Shown here: piece after piece, positions 7,941-15,012 of the stretch
Layout of the letters: the number at the start of each line of letters is the position of its first letter
Numbering within the stretch: position 1 is the stretch's first letter
Assembly: GCA_964571275.1 (NCBI GenBank)
Contig: CAZNCQ010000131.1
Location: 1-19,058, forward strand
Length of the DNA stretch: 19,058 nucleotides
Direction of reading: 5' to 3'
From: DASRQZ01 sp964571275
GTDB lineage: Bacteria > Myxococcota_A > Polyangia > Fen-1088
Notes under the pieces: generated by a model
Database searches by the model: none
The model's input: only the letters and a program-made list of their open reading frames with translations
Told to the model about the DNA's origin: nothing
Program-made: the position numbers and the translations under genes

Positions 7941-9052
7941 CGGAATCTCACTCCCGCGGCAAGCGCGATCCACACAATCGGACGGCCGATTCGTGCGACC
8001 TCCGTGCCGTGAATCTGGACCGAGGTCGCGGTCCAATTCTCCACCGCGCGCGCGTCCAGCGCCAGCAACAGCTGTGCGGGAAGGTTCCACGACACGCTGA
8101 TGCCGCCGCTGGTGGCGGTCGACCAGGCGCTGCTGTTGACCCCGGAAAAGCCGGGCGCGCCCGTGCCGTCGATCGACAGGTGGTGCTCGCCGATGCCCAG
8201 GGCCAGCGCCGCGCGCAGGCGATGCCAGACGGGCGACCAGAACATCAGCTCGGCCAGCGCCAGTTGCTGGCTCAGTCGAGCCGAACCATCGATCTGGGTC
8301 ACGCCAGTGCTCGACCCGAGGGCCGACGCCGTCAGGCGCGCGGCCAGCCCGCCACCGCCCAGCGCCGTCGAGAGCGCGATCATGGGCGCCCAACCGCTCA
8401 TGCCGTCGGCTTGTAGCCAGCCGGCGCCCATGGTCAGCGAAAAGCGGTCGGCTCGCCGCGCGGCCGCGTCCTCGTCCGGGTGCTCGATCACGACCGGAGG
8501 CGGCGGCAGGACCGGCGTCGTCACGACCGGTTCCAGCGCCTCCGGCGGGGGCTCGGCGACCGCCGGGGTCGATGGCGCGGTCCAGATCTCGGCCAGCGTC
8601 GCCTTCAGAAGGTCCACTGCCTTGACCGCGACGATCGCGGCGCGCCGATCGGGCGTTCCGGCGTCCAGGCGTAGATTCTCCATCAACGTGCGGCCCGCGC
8701 TGGCGTCCGTGGCCCACATCTCGACGCGGCCGCCGCCAAAGAAGATCCCCAGCGCCGCGGCCGTCCCCTCGCGCGCCGCCATGTCCTCGACGGTGGCGCG
8801 CCGGGGAGCGTCGGCCGCGATGGTGGCGACGTCCATCTCGAATCGCGCCGCCCGCAGCTCGCCGCGCAAGCGCGTGACCACGGCGGGCGCGATGTCGCCG
8901 TCGGGCTCGGGTGTCACCAGCAGCACGCGGCGCCCGCTCGAGGCGGCCGATCCGGGGGACGAATCGGGTGAACCGGTTGCGTGGCCCGTGGCGGGCAACG
9001 CAAGCGCCAGCAGCAGGCCAACGGGGCCGCTCCGCAGCAGGAGCGCCGTCAT
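7937..9052 (-). CDS. Exported protein with N-terminal alpha/beta domain, Pro-rich linker and C-terminal beta-barrel candidate
   Basis: The product is 371 residues. A signal peptide covers about 1-25 (hydrophobic GLLLALALPATGHA). Residues 41-157 form an alpha/beta domain beginning RRVLLVTPEPDG and containing 'LGIFFGGGRVEMW', with no recognised catalytic residues. A Pro-rich linker (about 159-193) precedes about 175 residues of alternating strands (SLTMGAGWLQADG, AARLTASALG, GGISVSWNLP) ending IVWIALAAGVRFR. This resembles an outer-membrane beta-barrel with a terminal aromatic strand. The architecture parallels the product of 5074-6249, although the two N-terminal domains differ in sequence. 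ATG 9052 overlaps the stop of the FecR gene (ATGA), and its own stop overlaps the next start. Position directly after a sigma/anti-sigma pair suggests a role in signal input at the outer membrane; this is inference. Confidence 0.82.
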   Translation of the reverse strand: MTALLLRSGPVGLLLALALPATGHATGSPDSSPGSAASSGRRVLLVTPEPDGDIAPAVVTRLRGELRAARFEMDVATIAADAPRRATVEDMAAREGTAAALGIFFGGGRVEMWATDASAGRTLMENLRLDAGTPDRRAAIVAVKAVDLLKATLAEIWTAPSTPAVAEPPPEALEPVVTTPVLPPPPVVIEHPDEDAAARRADRFSLTMGAGWLQADGMSGWAPMIALSTALGGGGLAARLTASALGSSTGVTQIDGSARLSQQLALAELMFWSPVWHRLRAALALGIGEHHLSIDGTGAPGFSGVNSSAWSTATSGGISVSWNLPAQLLLALDARAVENWTATSVQIHGTEVARIGRPIVWIALAAGVRFR

Positions 9053-10356
9053 TGCGGCTTGATTATGTGCCTCGCCGCCTCAGCGTACGATCCGTTGGGA
9101 TAGCGACGGAGATACTCCCGCGCGTCGCTTTCCGCGTCGGCGCTCTGCTCGCGCGCGTGAATCATCATGGTGTGGCCCAGCGCCTGCGATCCGTAAGTCC
9201 CCGACGGATTCTCGCGCCGGTAGCGTTCGAACCAGGAGACCGCCTTGTGTGGCGTCCCGTCGTCCTCGGCCAGGTAGCCGAGGAAGTAAGCGGCCTCGCG
9301 TCCCTCGGTCGAATCCGGGAAGCGCGTTTGCTCGGCGCGCAGCACGCGCCGCGCGAGCGCTCCGCGCCGGGTGTAGCGGGCGGCGTCGGCCAGCGCGCCC
9401 AGCTCCCGACGCGAGCCGCGCGCGAGCACGTTTTCGATCCCGCGCTTCTCGGCCGCGGTCACCACCGCCTCGAAATCGCCGCGCGCCAGGTGGCGCGACC
9501 AGCCGTGCTCCAGCATTCCGCCGCGGCGGTTCGGAGCTGTCGCCAGCGCACCGCCCGAGGCCGAGATCGCCGGATCTTCCCGCGCGTCGAGCTCCTGATC
9601 GACCGCATCCTCGTCGGCGGCCGCCAGCTCCTCGGACCCGGCGTGACCACTCGGCGGAGCCGCGCCCGCCGCGGTGTCCACCGCATTCCTGTCGAGGATG
9701 ATCTTGTTGTCGCGGATGCGCATCAGCAGGTGCTGGCCGTGCGTCATCACCACGCCGCCGTCGATGAGCGGCCCGCGCACCGTGACCGACCCCTTGTGCA
9801 GCCAGACGTCGAGCGCCTGGTTCTCCTCCGACCACTCGACGTCGAAGATCGTTCCGATCACCTGAACCACATACGGCCCGGCGGCGACCTGCCAGTGCGC
9901 GTGCGGCCGCGGCACGAAGTAGGTGTGGGCCCGGCCGCGGGTCAGCACGATGCGCGCGCCGTCGGCCGCCAGGTCGCGGACCTGCGTGCGCGCGCCGTCA
10001 TCGAGCACTACCTGCGACCCGTCGGAGAACTGGATGCGCGTCCCGCTGTCGAGCGGGCGGATCTCGCCGCCGGCGGCGACCGTCCCGTGGATCACCTCGA
10101 AGGTGAGCGCCGACGGCCGTTTCAGGATGAGCCAGGCCGCGGGCAGCAACACCGCCAGCGCGGACAGCGCCGTCACCAGCGACCACCGCACGCGCGGGCG
10201 GGTCGTGCCGAGGCGGTCCTGCAGCCGGCGCAGCTCGCCTTCGCGCGCCGGCCAGCTCCCGTCGGTCAGCGTCTCACGCGTCAGCCGCAACAGCCGCTCG
10301 AGCGACTCATCGGCCGTCCGCTCCTCGACCGGACGAAGCTGTGCCGTGCGGCTCAC
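9049..10356 (-). CDS. FecR-domain anti-sigma factor with C-terminal TPR-like region
   Basis: The 435-residue product has a cytoplasmic N-terminus (1-57), one transmembrane helix (about 59-79) and a FecR-type periplasmic domain (about 84-215). That domain contains the hallmark strand GPYVVQVIGTIFDVEW (160-175) followed by LDVWLHKGSVTV. An acidic, low-complexity hinge (about 215-265) leads to TPR-like helices to the end ('AAYFLGYLAEDDGTPHKAVSWF', 'YLRRYPNGSYAEAARHII'). FecR proteins relay an outer-membrane signal to a cytoplasmic ECF sigma factor. Here the gene follows its presumed partner with a GTGA overlap (GTG 10354-10356), which also decides the start, since no ATG precedes the conserved helix. 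The TPR extension is unlike the short classical FecR and may bind peptidoglycan or partner proteins. The frame is also open upstream to 10896, but that part lies over the sigma gene. Confidence 0.9.
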   Translation of the reverse strand: MSRTAQLRPVEERTADESLERLLRLTRETLTDGSWPAREGELRRLQDRLGTTRPRVRWSLVTALSALAVLLPAAWLILKRPSALTFEVIHGTVAAGGEIRPLDSGTRIQFSDGSQVVLDDGARTQVRDLAADGARIVLTRGRAHTYFVPRPHAHWQVAAGPYVVQVIGTIFDVEWSEENQALDVWLHKGSVTVRGPLIDGGVVMTHGQHLLMRIRDNKIILDRNAVDTAAGAAPPSGHAGSEELAAADEDAVDQELDAREDPAISASGGALATAPNRRGGMLEHGWSRHLARGDFEAVVTAAEKRGIENVLARGSRRELGALADAARYTRRGALARRVLRAEQTRFPDSTEGREAAYFLGYLAEDDGTPHKAVSWFERYRRENPSGTYGSQALGHTMMIHAREQSADAESDAREYLRRYPNGSYAEAARHIIKPQ

Positions 10357-11024
10357 GGCGTCCCTCCGCTCTTGGCGCCGCCGTCGATATCGTCGTCGGG
10401 CAGCTCGCTCAGCAAGTACGCGAGCGCGGGGTCGCGGCTCACCAGCTTGGAGACACGCTTCCACGCGCGAGCCAGCCGCCGCTTCGTGGTGGCCAGCGAC
10501 AGGTCGACCGCGGTCGCGACCTCGCGCAGCTCCAGCTCCTCGACATAGCGCAGGGTGAAGACCGTGCGATCGATGGGGCTCAGGCGATCGAGCACCTTGA
10601 AGAACCGCACGAGCGCCTCGCGCGCTTCCGGCGCCTGCTCGACGGAGCGCAGGTCGACCGGCTCGGTGCGCCCGGGCAGGAACAGCCAGCGGCGCAGCCA
10701 GCGCCACCGCAGGTAGTAGCGGATCTTGAAGGCGGTGATCGACATCAGGAACGCGGTCACCGTGCGCGGATCGCGCAGCGTCTTCACGCGGTCGAAGAAG
10801 GTGATGAACACCTCTTGCGACAAATCCTCGAGGTCGGCTTCCGGCCCCAGCGTGCGCAGCAGTAGCCGATGCACCATGGGGCCGAAGCGGTGCCACGCTT
10901 CGCGCGTCGCGCGCGGATCGTCCTCACACAGGCCCTTGACCAGCGTTGGGTCGTCGGCCCCCGCCAGCGTGGCGCTGGGCAGGAAAACGACGCTCGAGGA
11001 GGAATCAGGCCGATGGGCTTTCAT
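10353..11024 (-). CDS. ECF-type RNA polymerase sigma factor (first gene of the operon)
   Basis: The product is 223 residues. Region 2 covers about 35-110: EADLEDLSQEVFITFFDRV (62-80) carries the core-binding motif, followed by a Trp/Arg-rich YYLRWRWLRRWL stretch in the promoter-melting part. Region 4 covers about 140-195, with LSPIDRTVFTLRYVEEL and a helix-turn-helix 'LREVATAVDLSLATTKRRLARA' type segment (165-187). It lacks regions 1 and 3, so it is an ECF/sigma-70 group 4 factor. ATG 11024 was chosen because the 41 upstream in-frame residues are Cys/Pro/Arg-rich and unlike sigma sequence. No Shine-Dalgarno precedes it; the leader instead reads CCTCCTC. It probably controls its own operon, and its activity is probably held by the FecR protein next door. 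Confidence 0.92.
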   Translation of the reverse strand: MKAHRPDSSSSVVFLPSATLAGADDPTLVKGLCEDDPRATREAWHRFGPMVHRLLLRTLGPEADLEDLSQEVFITFFDRVKTLRDPRTVTAFLMSITAFKIRYYLRWRWLRRWLFLPGRTEPVDLRSVEQAPEAREALVRFFKVLDRLSPIDRTVFTLRYVEELELREVATAVDLSLATTKRRLARAWKRVSKLVSRDPALAYLLSELPDDDIDGGAKSGGTP

Positions 11025-11125
11025 GAGGAGGGACGCATGGAAAGTCGCCGGCGCGCGGCGCGACGGCTCAGGATTCGACCAGCGCCGGAGCGGTCGAGAG
11101 AACGCATCAGGATCGCACGGACAGA

Positions 11126-11155
11126 GACGGATCGGCCAGGAAAACATGTGGTTCC
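11126..11155 (-). promoter_or_regulatory. Weak candidate ECF-type promoter for the minus-strand operon
   Basis: On the minus strand GGAACC (11155-11150) is followed 19 bases later by CCGTC (11130-11126), reminiscent of GGAAC/CGTC elements recognised by ECF sigma factors. The spacing is longer than usual, so this is only a candidate. It would give a leader of roughly 95 bases before ATG 11024 and allow autoregulation. Confidence 0.2.
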
Positions 11156-11185
11156 GAGTGCGTGCCGGGGGCGTGTCGGGCTCGT

Positions 11186-11195
11186 CTCACGTGAG
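11186..11195. promoter_or_regulatory. Perfect 10-bp palindrome in the divergent intergenic region
   Basis: CTCACGTGAG is a perfect palindrome located between the sigma operon (minus) and the histidine kinase gene (plus). It may be an operator for a dimeric regulator. No regulator can be named, and a 10-bp palindrome can occur by chance. Confidence 0.35.
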
Positions 11196-11209
11196 CCGCG
11201 TCATCGTCT

Positions 11210-11239
11210 GACGGCGTTCCGACGGCGTTCCGACGGCGT
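11210..11239. repeat. 11-bp tandem repeat, about 2.7 copies
   Basis: The unit gacggcgttcc occurs at 11210-11220 and 11221-11231, followed by a partial copy at 11232-11239. It lies in the intergenic region between the sigma and kinase genes. The unit length is not a multiple of three and no convincing gene crosses it. Confidence 0.85.
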
Positions 11240-11275
11240 GGCGAGCGGCTGGGAGGCCAGTTCCTTGCAGCGCGT

Positions 11276-11469
11276 CGTCGCAGGGCTTCGTCGCAGGGCT
11301 TCGTCGCAGNNNNNNNNNNNNNNNNNNNNNNNNNNNNNNNNNNNNNNNNNNNNNNNNNNNNNNNNNNNNNNNNNNNNNNNNNNNNNNNNNNNNNNNNNNN
11401 NNNNNNNNNTCGTCGCAGGGCTTCGTCGCAGGGCTTCGTCGCAGCGCTTCGTCGCAGCTTCGTCGAGAG
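11276..11469. repeat. 13-bp minisatellite interrupted by the assembly gap
   Basis: The unit cgtcgcagggctt is repeated head to tail. The left side has exact copies at 11276-11288 and 11289-11301 and a start at 11302. After the gap, copies lie at 11411-11423, 11424-11436 and 11437-11449 (one substitution), then shortened, decaying copies to about 11469. The phase is lost across the N run, so the true copy number is unknown. The 13-base unit cannot encode a constant peptide repeat. The surrounding 502 bases (11025-11526) contain no supported gene. The array ends about 57 bases before the kinase ATG. Confidence 0.92.
11310..11409. other. Assembly gap of exactly 100 N
   Basis: One hundred consecutive N bases sit inside the 13-bp tandem array. 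A gap of exactly 100 is a common placeholder for unknown length, so real sequence of unknown size is missing here, most simply more repeat units. Confidence 0.98.
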
Positions 11470-11526
11470 ACCCATCGGGGCCGCCTCCGTCGGTGCTAGA
11501 CTGTCCCGACACGGACGCACACGGCC

Positions 11527-13800
11527 ATGCCGGAGGAGATCAGGGTTACCGAGCCGCTCGACCGTCTGGCGGCGCTTCTGATGCAGGCGCCCACGCCGAT
11601 CTGCGTGACCTGGGGTCCGGCCCACCGGGTCGAGATCATGAACGCCGCCTTCGAAGCGATGGTGGGCGTCGCCGGAGCGCGCGGCCGCCCGCTCGGCGAG
11701 GTGGGGTCGGCGCTCGACGCCGGCCAGCTGCGGCTGATGGAGCAGGCGTTCTGCCTGGGCGAACGCGTCGAGGCCGCCGAGGTCGCGCTGCGCCCGCCGC
11801 CTGCCGATCTGCACGCGCGCCCGAGCGGCGCTGCCGGCGCGGGAGAACGGTTCTTCAACCTGGTCTACGAGCCGCTGCATGATCGCACCGGCGCGATCGA
11901 CGGGCTCATGATCTCCGCGGTCGACGTGACCGCGCACGTCGCCAGCCGGCGCGAGTTCGAGAGCGCGCAGCAACGGGCGCGTTTCCTCGGCGACGCCAGC
12001 GCCGCGCTGTCCGAGTCGCTCGACTACGCGCGCACGCTGCGCCGCGTGGCGGAGCTGGCGGTGCCGTGCTTCGCCGACTGGTGCACGGTGTCCGAGACCG
12101 ACGAGTCGGGCGGATTGCGCCGGCTGGCGGTCGTGCACCGCGATCCGGCGCGCGCGCCGCTGGTCGTCGAATACGAGCGGCATTTTCCGCCCACCGAACA
12201 CCGCGCCGGGGACATGGCCCACGCGCTGGGCTCGAGTCGGGCCGTGCTGCGCGCGCGCGTCACCGACGCCGAGCTCTGCGCGGCGGCGCAGAGCCCCGAC
12301 CACTTGCGCGTCATGCGCGGCCTCGGCTGCGCCTCCTGTATCATCGCGCCGATGATCGCGCGCGGAGCGACCGTGGGCGTGGTCTCCTTCATGCGCTCCG
12401 AGCCCGACCACCCTTACGCCGCCGGCGACGTTGCCATGGCCGAGGAGCTCGCCCACCGCGCGGCGCTGGCGATCGACAACGCGCGGCTATACCGCGCGGC
12501 CCGGCGCCGCGAGGAAACCATGCGCTTCTTCGCCGAGGCGAGCGCGGTGCTGTCGAGCTCGCTCGATTACGAGGCGGCGTTCGACAAGGTCGCGCAGCTG
12601 GTCGTTCCGTCGTTCGCGGACTGGTGCGCGGTCGACGTCAAGGCAGAGACCGATCGCGACCCGGCGATCCAGAACGTCGCGGTCGCACACGTGAACCCGG
12701 CCAAGGTCGAGCTCGCCCGCGAGCTGCAGCGCCGCTACCAGCCGGATCCGAACGCGACCTACGGGCGCAACAACGTGATCCGCACCGGGCGTTCCGAGCT
12801 CTACAGCGAGATCTCCGACGCCGTGCTGGTCGCGTCGACACGCGACTCGGATCACTTGAGCGCGATCCGCGCGCTCGGGTTGCGGTCGTGCCTGATCGTT
12901 CCGCTCATCGGGCGCGGGCCGCCGATCGGCGCTCTCACCCTTGCGTGGGCGGAGTCGAACCACCACTACACCGCGGAGGACGTGGCGGTGATGGAAGATC
13001 TGGGCCGGCGCGCCGGCTTTGCGCTCGAGAACGCGCGGCTCTACGGCGAGACGCAGAGCGCGGTGCGGCTGCGCGACGAGTTCATCTCGATCGCCAGCCA
13101 CGAGCTCAAGACCCCGCTGACCAGCATGCAGCTGCAGATCAGCGGGATCCGGCGCGCGGCCGCGAGCCCGGCGCGGCTCGACGTCGAGAAGCTCACGCGA
13201 CGGGTCGACGCCATCGACCGCCAGGTGGGCCGGCTCGCCGAGCTGGTCGACGGACTGCTCGACGTGAGCCGGGCGGTCGCGGGCCGGCTGCGTCTGAACC
13301 TGGAGGAGGTCGATCTCGCGGAGGTCGTGCGCGTGGTCGCCGAGCGGTTTACGGGCGAGCTCGGCGCCGCCCGCTCGGACTTCGCGCTCGACGTGCAAGG
13401 GCCGATCCTCGGCCGCTGGGACCGGCTGCGGCTCGACGACGTGGTCACGAATCTGCTCGGCAACGCCATCAAGTACGGCGCCGGCCGGCCGATCCGGCTG
13501 GCGGCGCGCCTCGACGGCGACCTCGCCGCCGTCGAGGTCCGCGACCACGGCATCGGGATCCCCGAGGACGACCAGCAGCGGATCTTCCAGCGTTTCACGC
13601 GCGCGGTCTCGTCCGAGCACTACGGTGGTTTCGGTCTGGGGTTGTGGATCGTCCAGGTCCTGGTGCAGGCGATGGGCGGCTCGATCGGGGTCGAAAGCGC
13701 GGTCGGCGAAGGGGCTCTCTTCACCGTGAAGCTGCCCTGTCACTACATCGGCCAGAGAGGCGCGAAGTCGACACAGGATCATGAGCCAGCCGTGTTGTGA
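11527..13800 (+). CDS. Soluble PAS-GAF-GAF sensor histidine kinase
   Basis: The product is 757 residues with no transmembrane segment, so it is a cytoplasmic sensor. Residues 12-140 are PAS-like. Two GAF domains follow (about 150-325 and 335-508) that resemble each other ('RFLGDASAALSESLDY...CFADWC' and 'RFFAEASAVLSSSLDY...SFADWC'). The HisKA domain begins near 515 with the H-box SIASHELKTPLTSM (521-534), making His525 the phosphorylated residue. The HATPase domain (about 630-745) shows the N-box NLLGNAIKYG, the G1 box DHGIGIPED, IFQRFTR and GGFGLGLWIV. All catalytic boxes are intact. The response regulator gene overlaps its 3' end by 20 bases, so the two are likely co-transcribed and form a pair. 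The input signal is unknown; GAF domains often bind small molecules or cofactors. The ATG start has no strong ribosome site. Confidence 0.95.
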   Translation: MPEEIRVTEPLDRLAALLMQAPTPICVTWGPAHRVEIMNAAFEAMVGVAGARGRPLGEVGSALDAGQLRLMEQAFCLGERVEAAEVALRPPPADLHARPSGAAGAGERFFNLVYEPLHDRTGAIDGLMISAVDVTAHVASRREFESAQQRARFLGDASAALSESLDYARTLRRVAELAVPCFADWCTVSETDESGGLRRLAVVHRDPARAPLVVEYERHFPPTEHRAGDMAHALGSSRAVLRARVTDAELCAAAQSPDHLRVMRGLGCASCIIAPMIARGATVGVVSFMRSEPDHPYAAGDVAMAEELAHRAALAIDNARLYRAARRREETMRFFAEASAVLSSSLDYEAAFDKVAQLVVPSFADWCAVDVKAETDRDPAIQNVAVAHVNPAKVELARELQRRYQPDPNATYGRNNVIRTGRSELYSEISDAVLVASTRDSDHLSAIRALGLRSCLIVPLIGRGPPIGALTLAWAESNHHYTAEDVAVMEDLGRRAGFALENARLYGETQSAVRLRDEFISIASHELKTPLTSMQLQISGIRRAAASPARLDVEKLTRRVDAIDRQVGRLAELVDGLLDVSRAVAGRLRLNLEEVDLAEVVRVVAERFTGELGAARSDFALDVQGPILGRWDRLRLDDVVTNLLGNAIKYGAGRPIRLAARLDGDLAAVEVRDHGIGIPEDDQQRIFQRFTRAVSSEHYGGFGLGLWIVQVLVQAMGGSIGVESAVGEGALFTVKLPCHYIGQRGAKSTQDHEPAVL

Positions 13801-14161
13801 GCGCGTGGTGCTGGTCGTCGACGACGACCCGGGCATCCGCGAGGCGCTCGCCGATCTGCTCGGCGAGGAGGGCTACCAGGTGGTGACCGCGATGAATGGC
13901 GTCGAGGCGCTCGACAAGCTGCGCGAGCCGTCGCAGGCGCGGCCATGTGTGATCCTGCTCGACCTCATGATGCCGCACATGAACGGCCACCAGTTCTTCG
14001 CGGAGCAGCAGCAGGACCGGGCGCTGGCGTCGATTCCGATCGTCGTGATCTCTGCCGACGGCGCCGTCCGCCAGAAGGCGGCGCAATTTGGCGGTGAGTT
14101 CCTGGCCAAGCCGGTGCGCATCGAGCGCGTGCTCGAGGTCATCGAGCGCCACTGCGGGTAG
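13781..14161 (+). CDS. Single-domain response regulator (CheY-like receiver)
   Basis: The 126-residue product consists of a receiver domain only. The acidic pair is Asp14/Asp15 (LVVDDDPG), the phospho-acceptor is Asp61 (ILLDLMMPHMNG), the switch Ser is Ser91 (VVISADG), and the conserved Lys is Lys110 (LAKPV). All key residues are present, so it should be phosphorylated, most likely by the kinase whose gene overlaps its start by 20 bases. Without an output domain it must act by protein contact, for example on another kinase, phosphotransfer protein or motor component. It ends 9 bases before the stop of the convergent membrane-protein gene. Confidence 0.95.
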   Translation: MSQPCCERVVLVVDDDPGIREALADLLGEEGYQVVTAMNGVEALDKLREPSQARPCVILLDLMMPHMNGHQFFAEQQQDRALASIPIVVISADGAVRQKAAQFGGEFLAKPVRIERVLEVIERHCG

Positions 14162-14170
14162 ACGTGCCGA

Positions 14171-14929
14171 TCAGCCGGCGCCGGAGGCGTCGGGTCGGGC
14201 GCGGTCGTTGGCGATGAAGACCATGATCAGGCTCCAGGCGGCGAGCGCGAACGCGAACATCACGAACTGGAGCGGCCCGGGGAGCGCGTAGACGATCGCG
14301 ACGATCGGGATCCAGAAGCACCACGCCGGCACGAGCACCGGCATCACGCGCGAGGACAGGAAGCCGCGGCCCAGGGCGGGCCGCGTGCGCGCCCACGACC
14401 AGCCGCGCTGCCGCAGCAGGAACAAGGCGACGGTCAGCGACAGCGTCGTCGGCGTGAAGACGAACTGATCGAATGCGATCTTGCGCACGATCGTCGGCAA
14501 GCGCGCGTCGCTGCCGAACAGGCGCGCGGCGGTTCGATAGAGCTCGTCGACCAGCACGGCGTTGACGGCGAAGACGACGGCGTTGAAGAGCACATCGCGG
14601 CGGGCCCGAGCCCGGGCCCGGCGCGCATCGGGCCCCGCCGTACCTGTCGGCGGTTGCGGGCGCGCCACCAGCCACTTGGCCAGTTCGGGCAATAGGCCAC
14701 CGGCGACCGCGCCGACGATCGCCGCGAACGGGAGTCCGCCGGCTGTCTTCCAGCGCGCGAGCACGACGCACACCGCGCGCACCGCAGCGCTGAACCGGTA
14801 GGCGAGCGCGAGCCCGATCGCGACGCTCTGGATCAGGACGAACGGGCGCCAGAACCGGCGCAGCGCCGCCAGCCCGACCGCGAACGGCCCGGGCGCTCGC
14901 GCGATGATGGAAGGAGCGTCGTCGGGCAT
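14171..14929 (-). CDS. Mpv17/PMP22-like integral membrane protein
   Basis: The product is 252 residues with about five hydrophobic segments: near 28-45, 66-86, 113-130, 156-172 and 196-240. 'IAFDQFVFTP' (151-160) matches the DQ-x-x-x-x-P element of the Mpv17/PMP22 family. The C-terminal block beginning WCFWIPIVAIVYALP (203-217) and ending with a Trp-containing helix matches the family's W-x-x-W-P...P...W pattern with slight offset. The family is best known from mitochondria and peroxisomes, where members act as channels or stress-related membrane proteins; bacterial function is unknown. The start at ATG 14929 is backed by TAGGAAG 9 bases upstream. An Arg-rich loop (103-111) lies mid-protein. 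It follows the 15013-15594 gene by 83 bases and may be co-transcribed. The family call rests on remembered motifs. Confidence 0.65.
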   Translation of the reverse strand: MPDDAPSIIARAPGPFAVGLAALRRFWRPFVLIQSVAIGLALAYRFSAAVRAVCVVLARWKTAGGLPFAAIVGAVAGGLLPELAKWLVARPQPPTGTAGPDARRARARARRDVLFNAVVFAVNAVLVDELYRTAARLFGSDARLPTIVRKIAFDQFVFTPTTLSLTVALFLLRQRGWSWARTRPALGRGFLSSRVMPVLVPAWCFWIPIVAIVYALPGPLQFVMFAFALAAWSLIMVFIANDRARPDASGAG

Positions 14930-15012
14930 GGGCAAACGCTTCCTACAGCGAATCGCGCCCGGCGCGTTGAATTTTCGTCGCGCCTGGCCGCCACGCGATC
15001 GCGCCCAGGCGA

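Noticed and set aside
11025..11147. Upstream extension of the first sigma gene to 11147
   Set aside because: The extra 41 residues are Cys/Pro/Arg-rich and unlike sigma factors; ATG 11024 fits the family length better.
11037..11309. Plus-strand frame starting after a strong AGGAGG site (11025-11031) and running into the gap
   Set aside because: Third-position G/C is only about half, the peptide is Arg-rich without a domain, and the frame depends on crossing the 13-bp repeat and the N run. The AGGAGG is simply the complement of the sigma leader.
11276..11469. Possible CRISPR array
   Set aside because: The 13-base units are directly adjacent with no spacers, and no cas gene is present.
11107..12456. 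Minus-strand frame of 449 codons crossing the N gap
   Set aside because: It is antisense to the histidine kinase and includes the unknown bases; the peptide has no recognisable domain.
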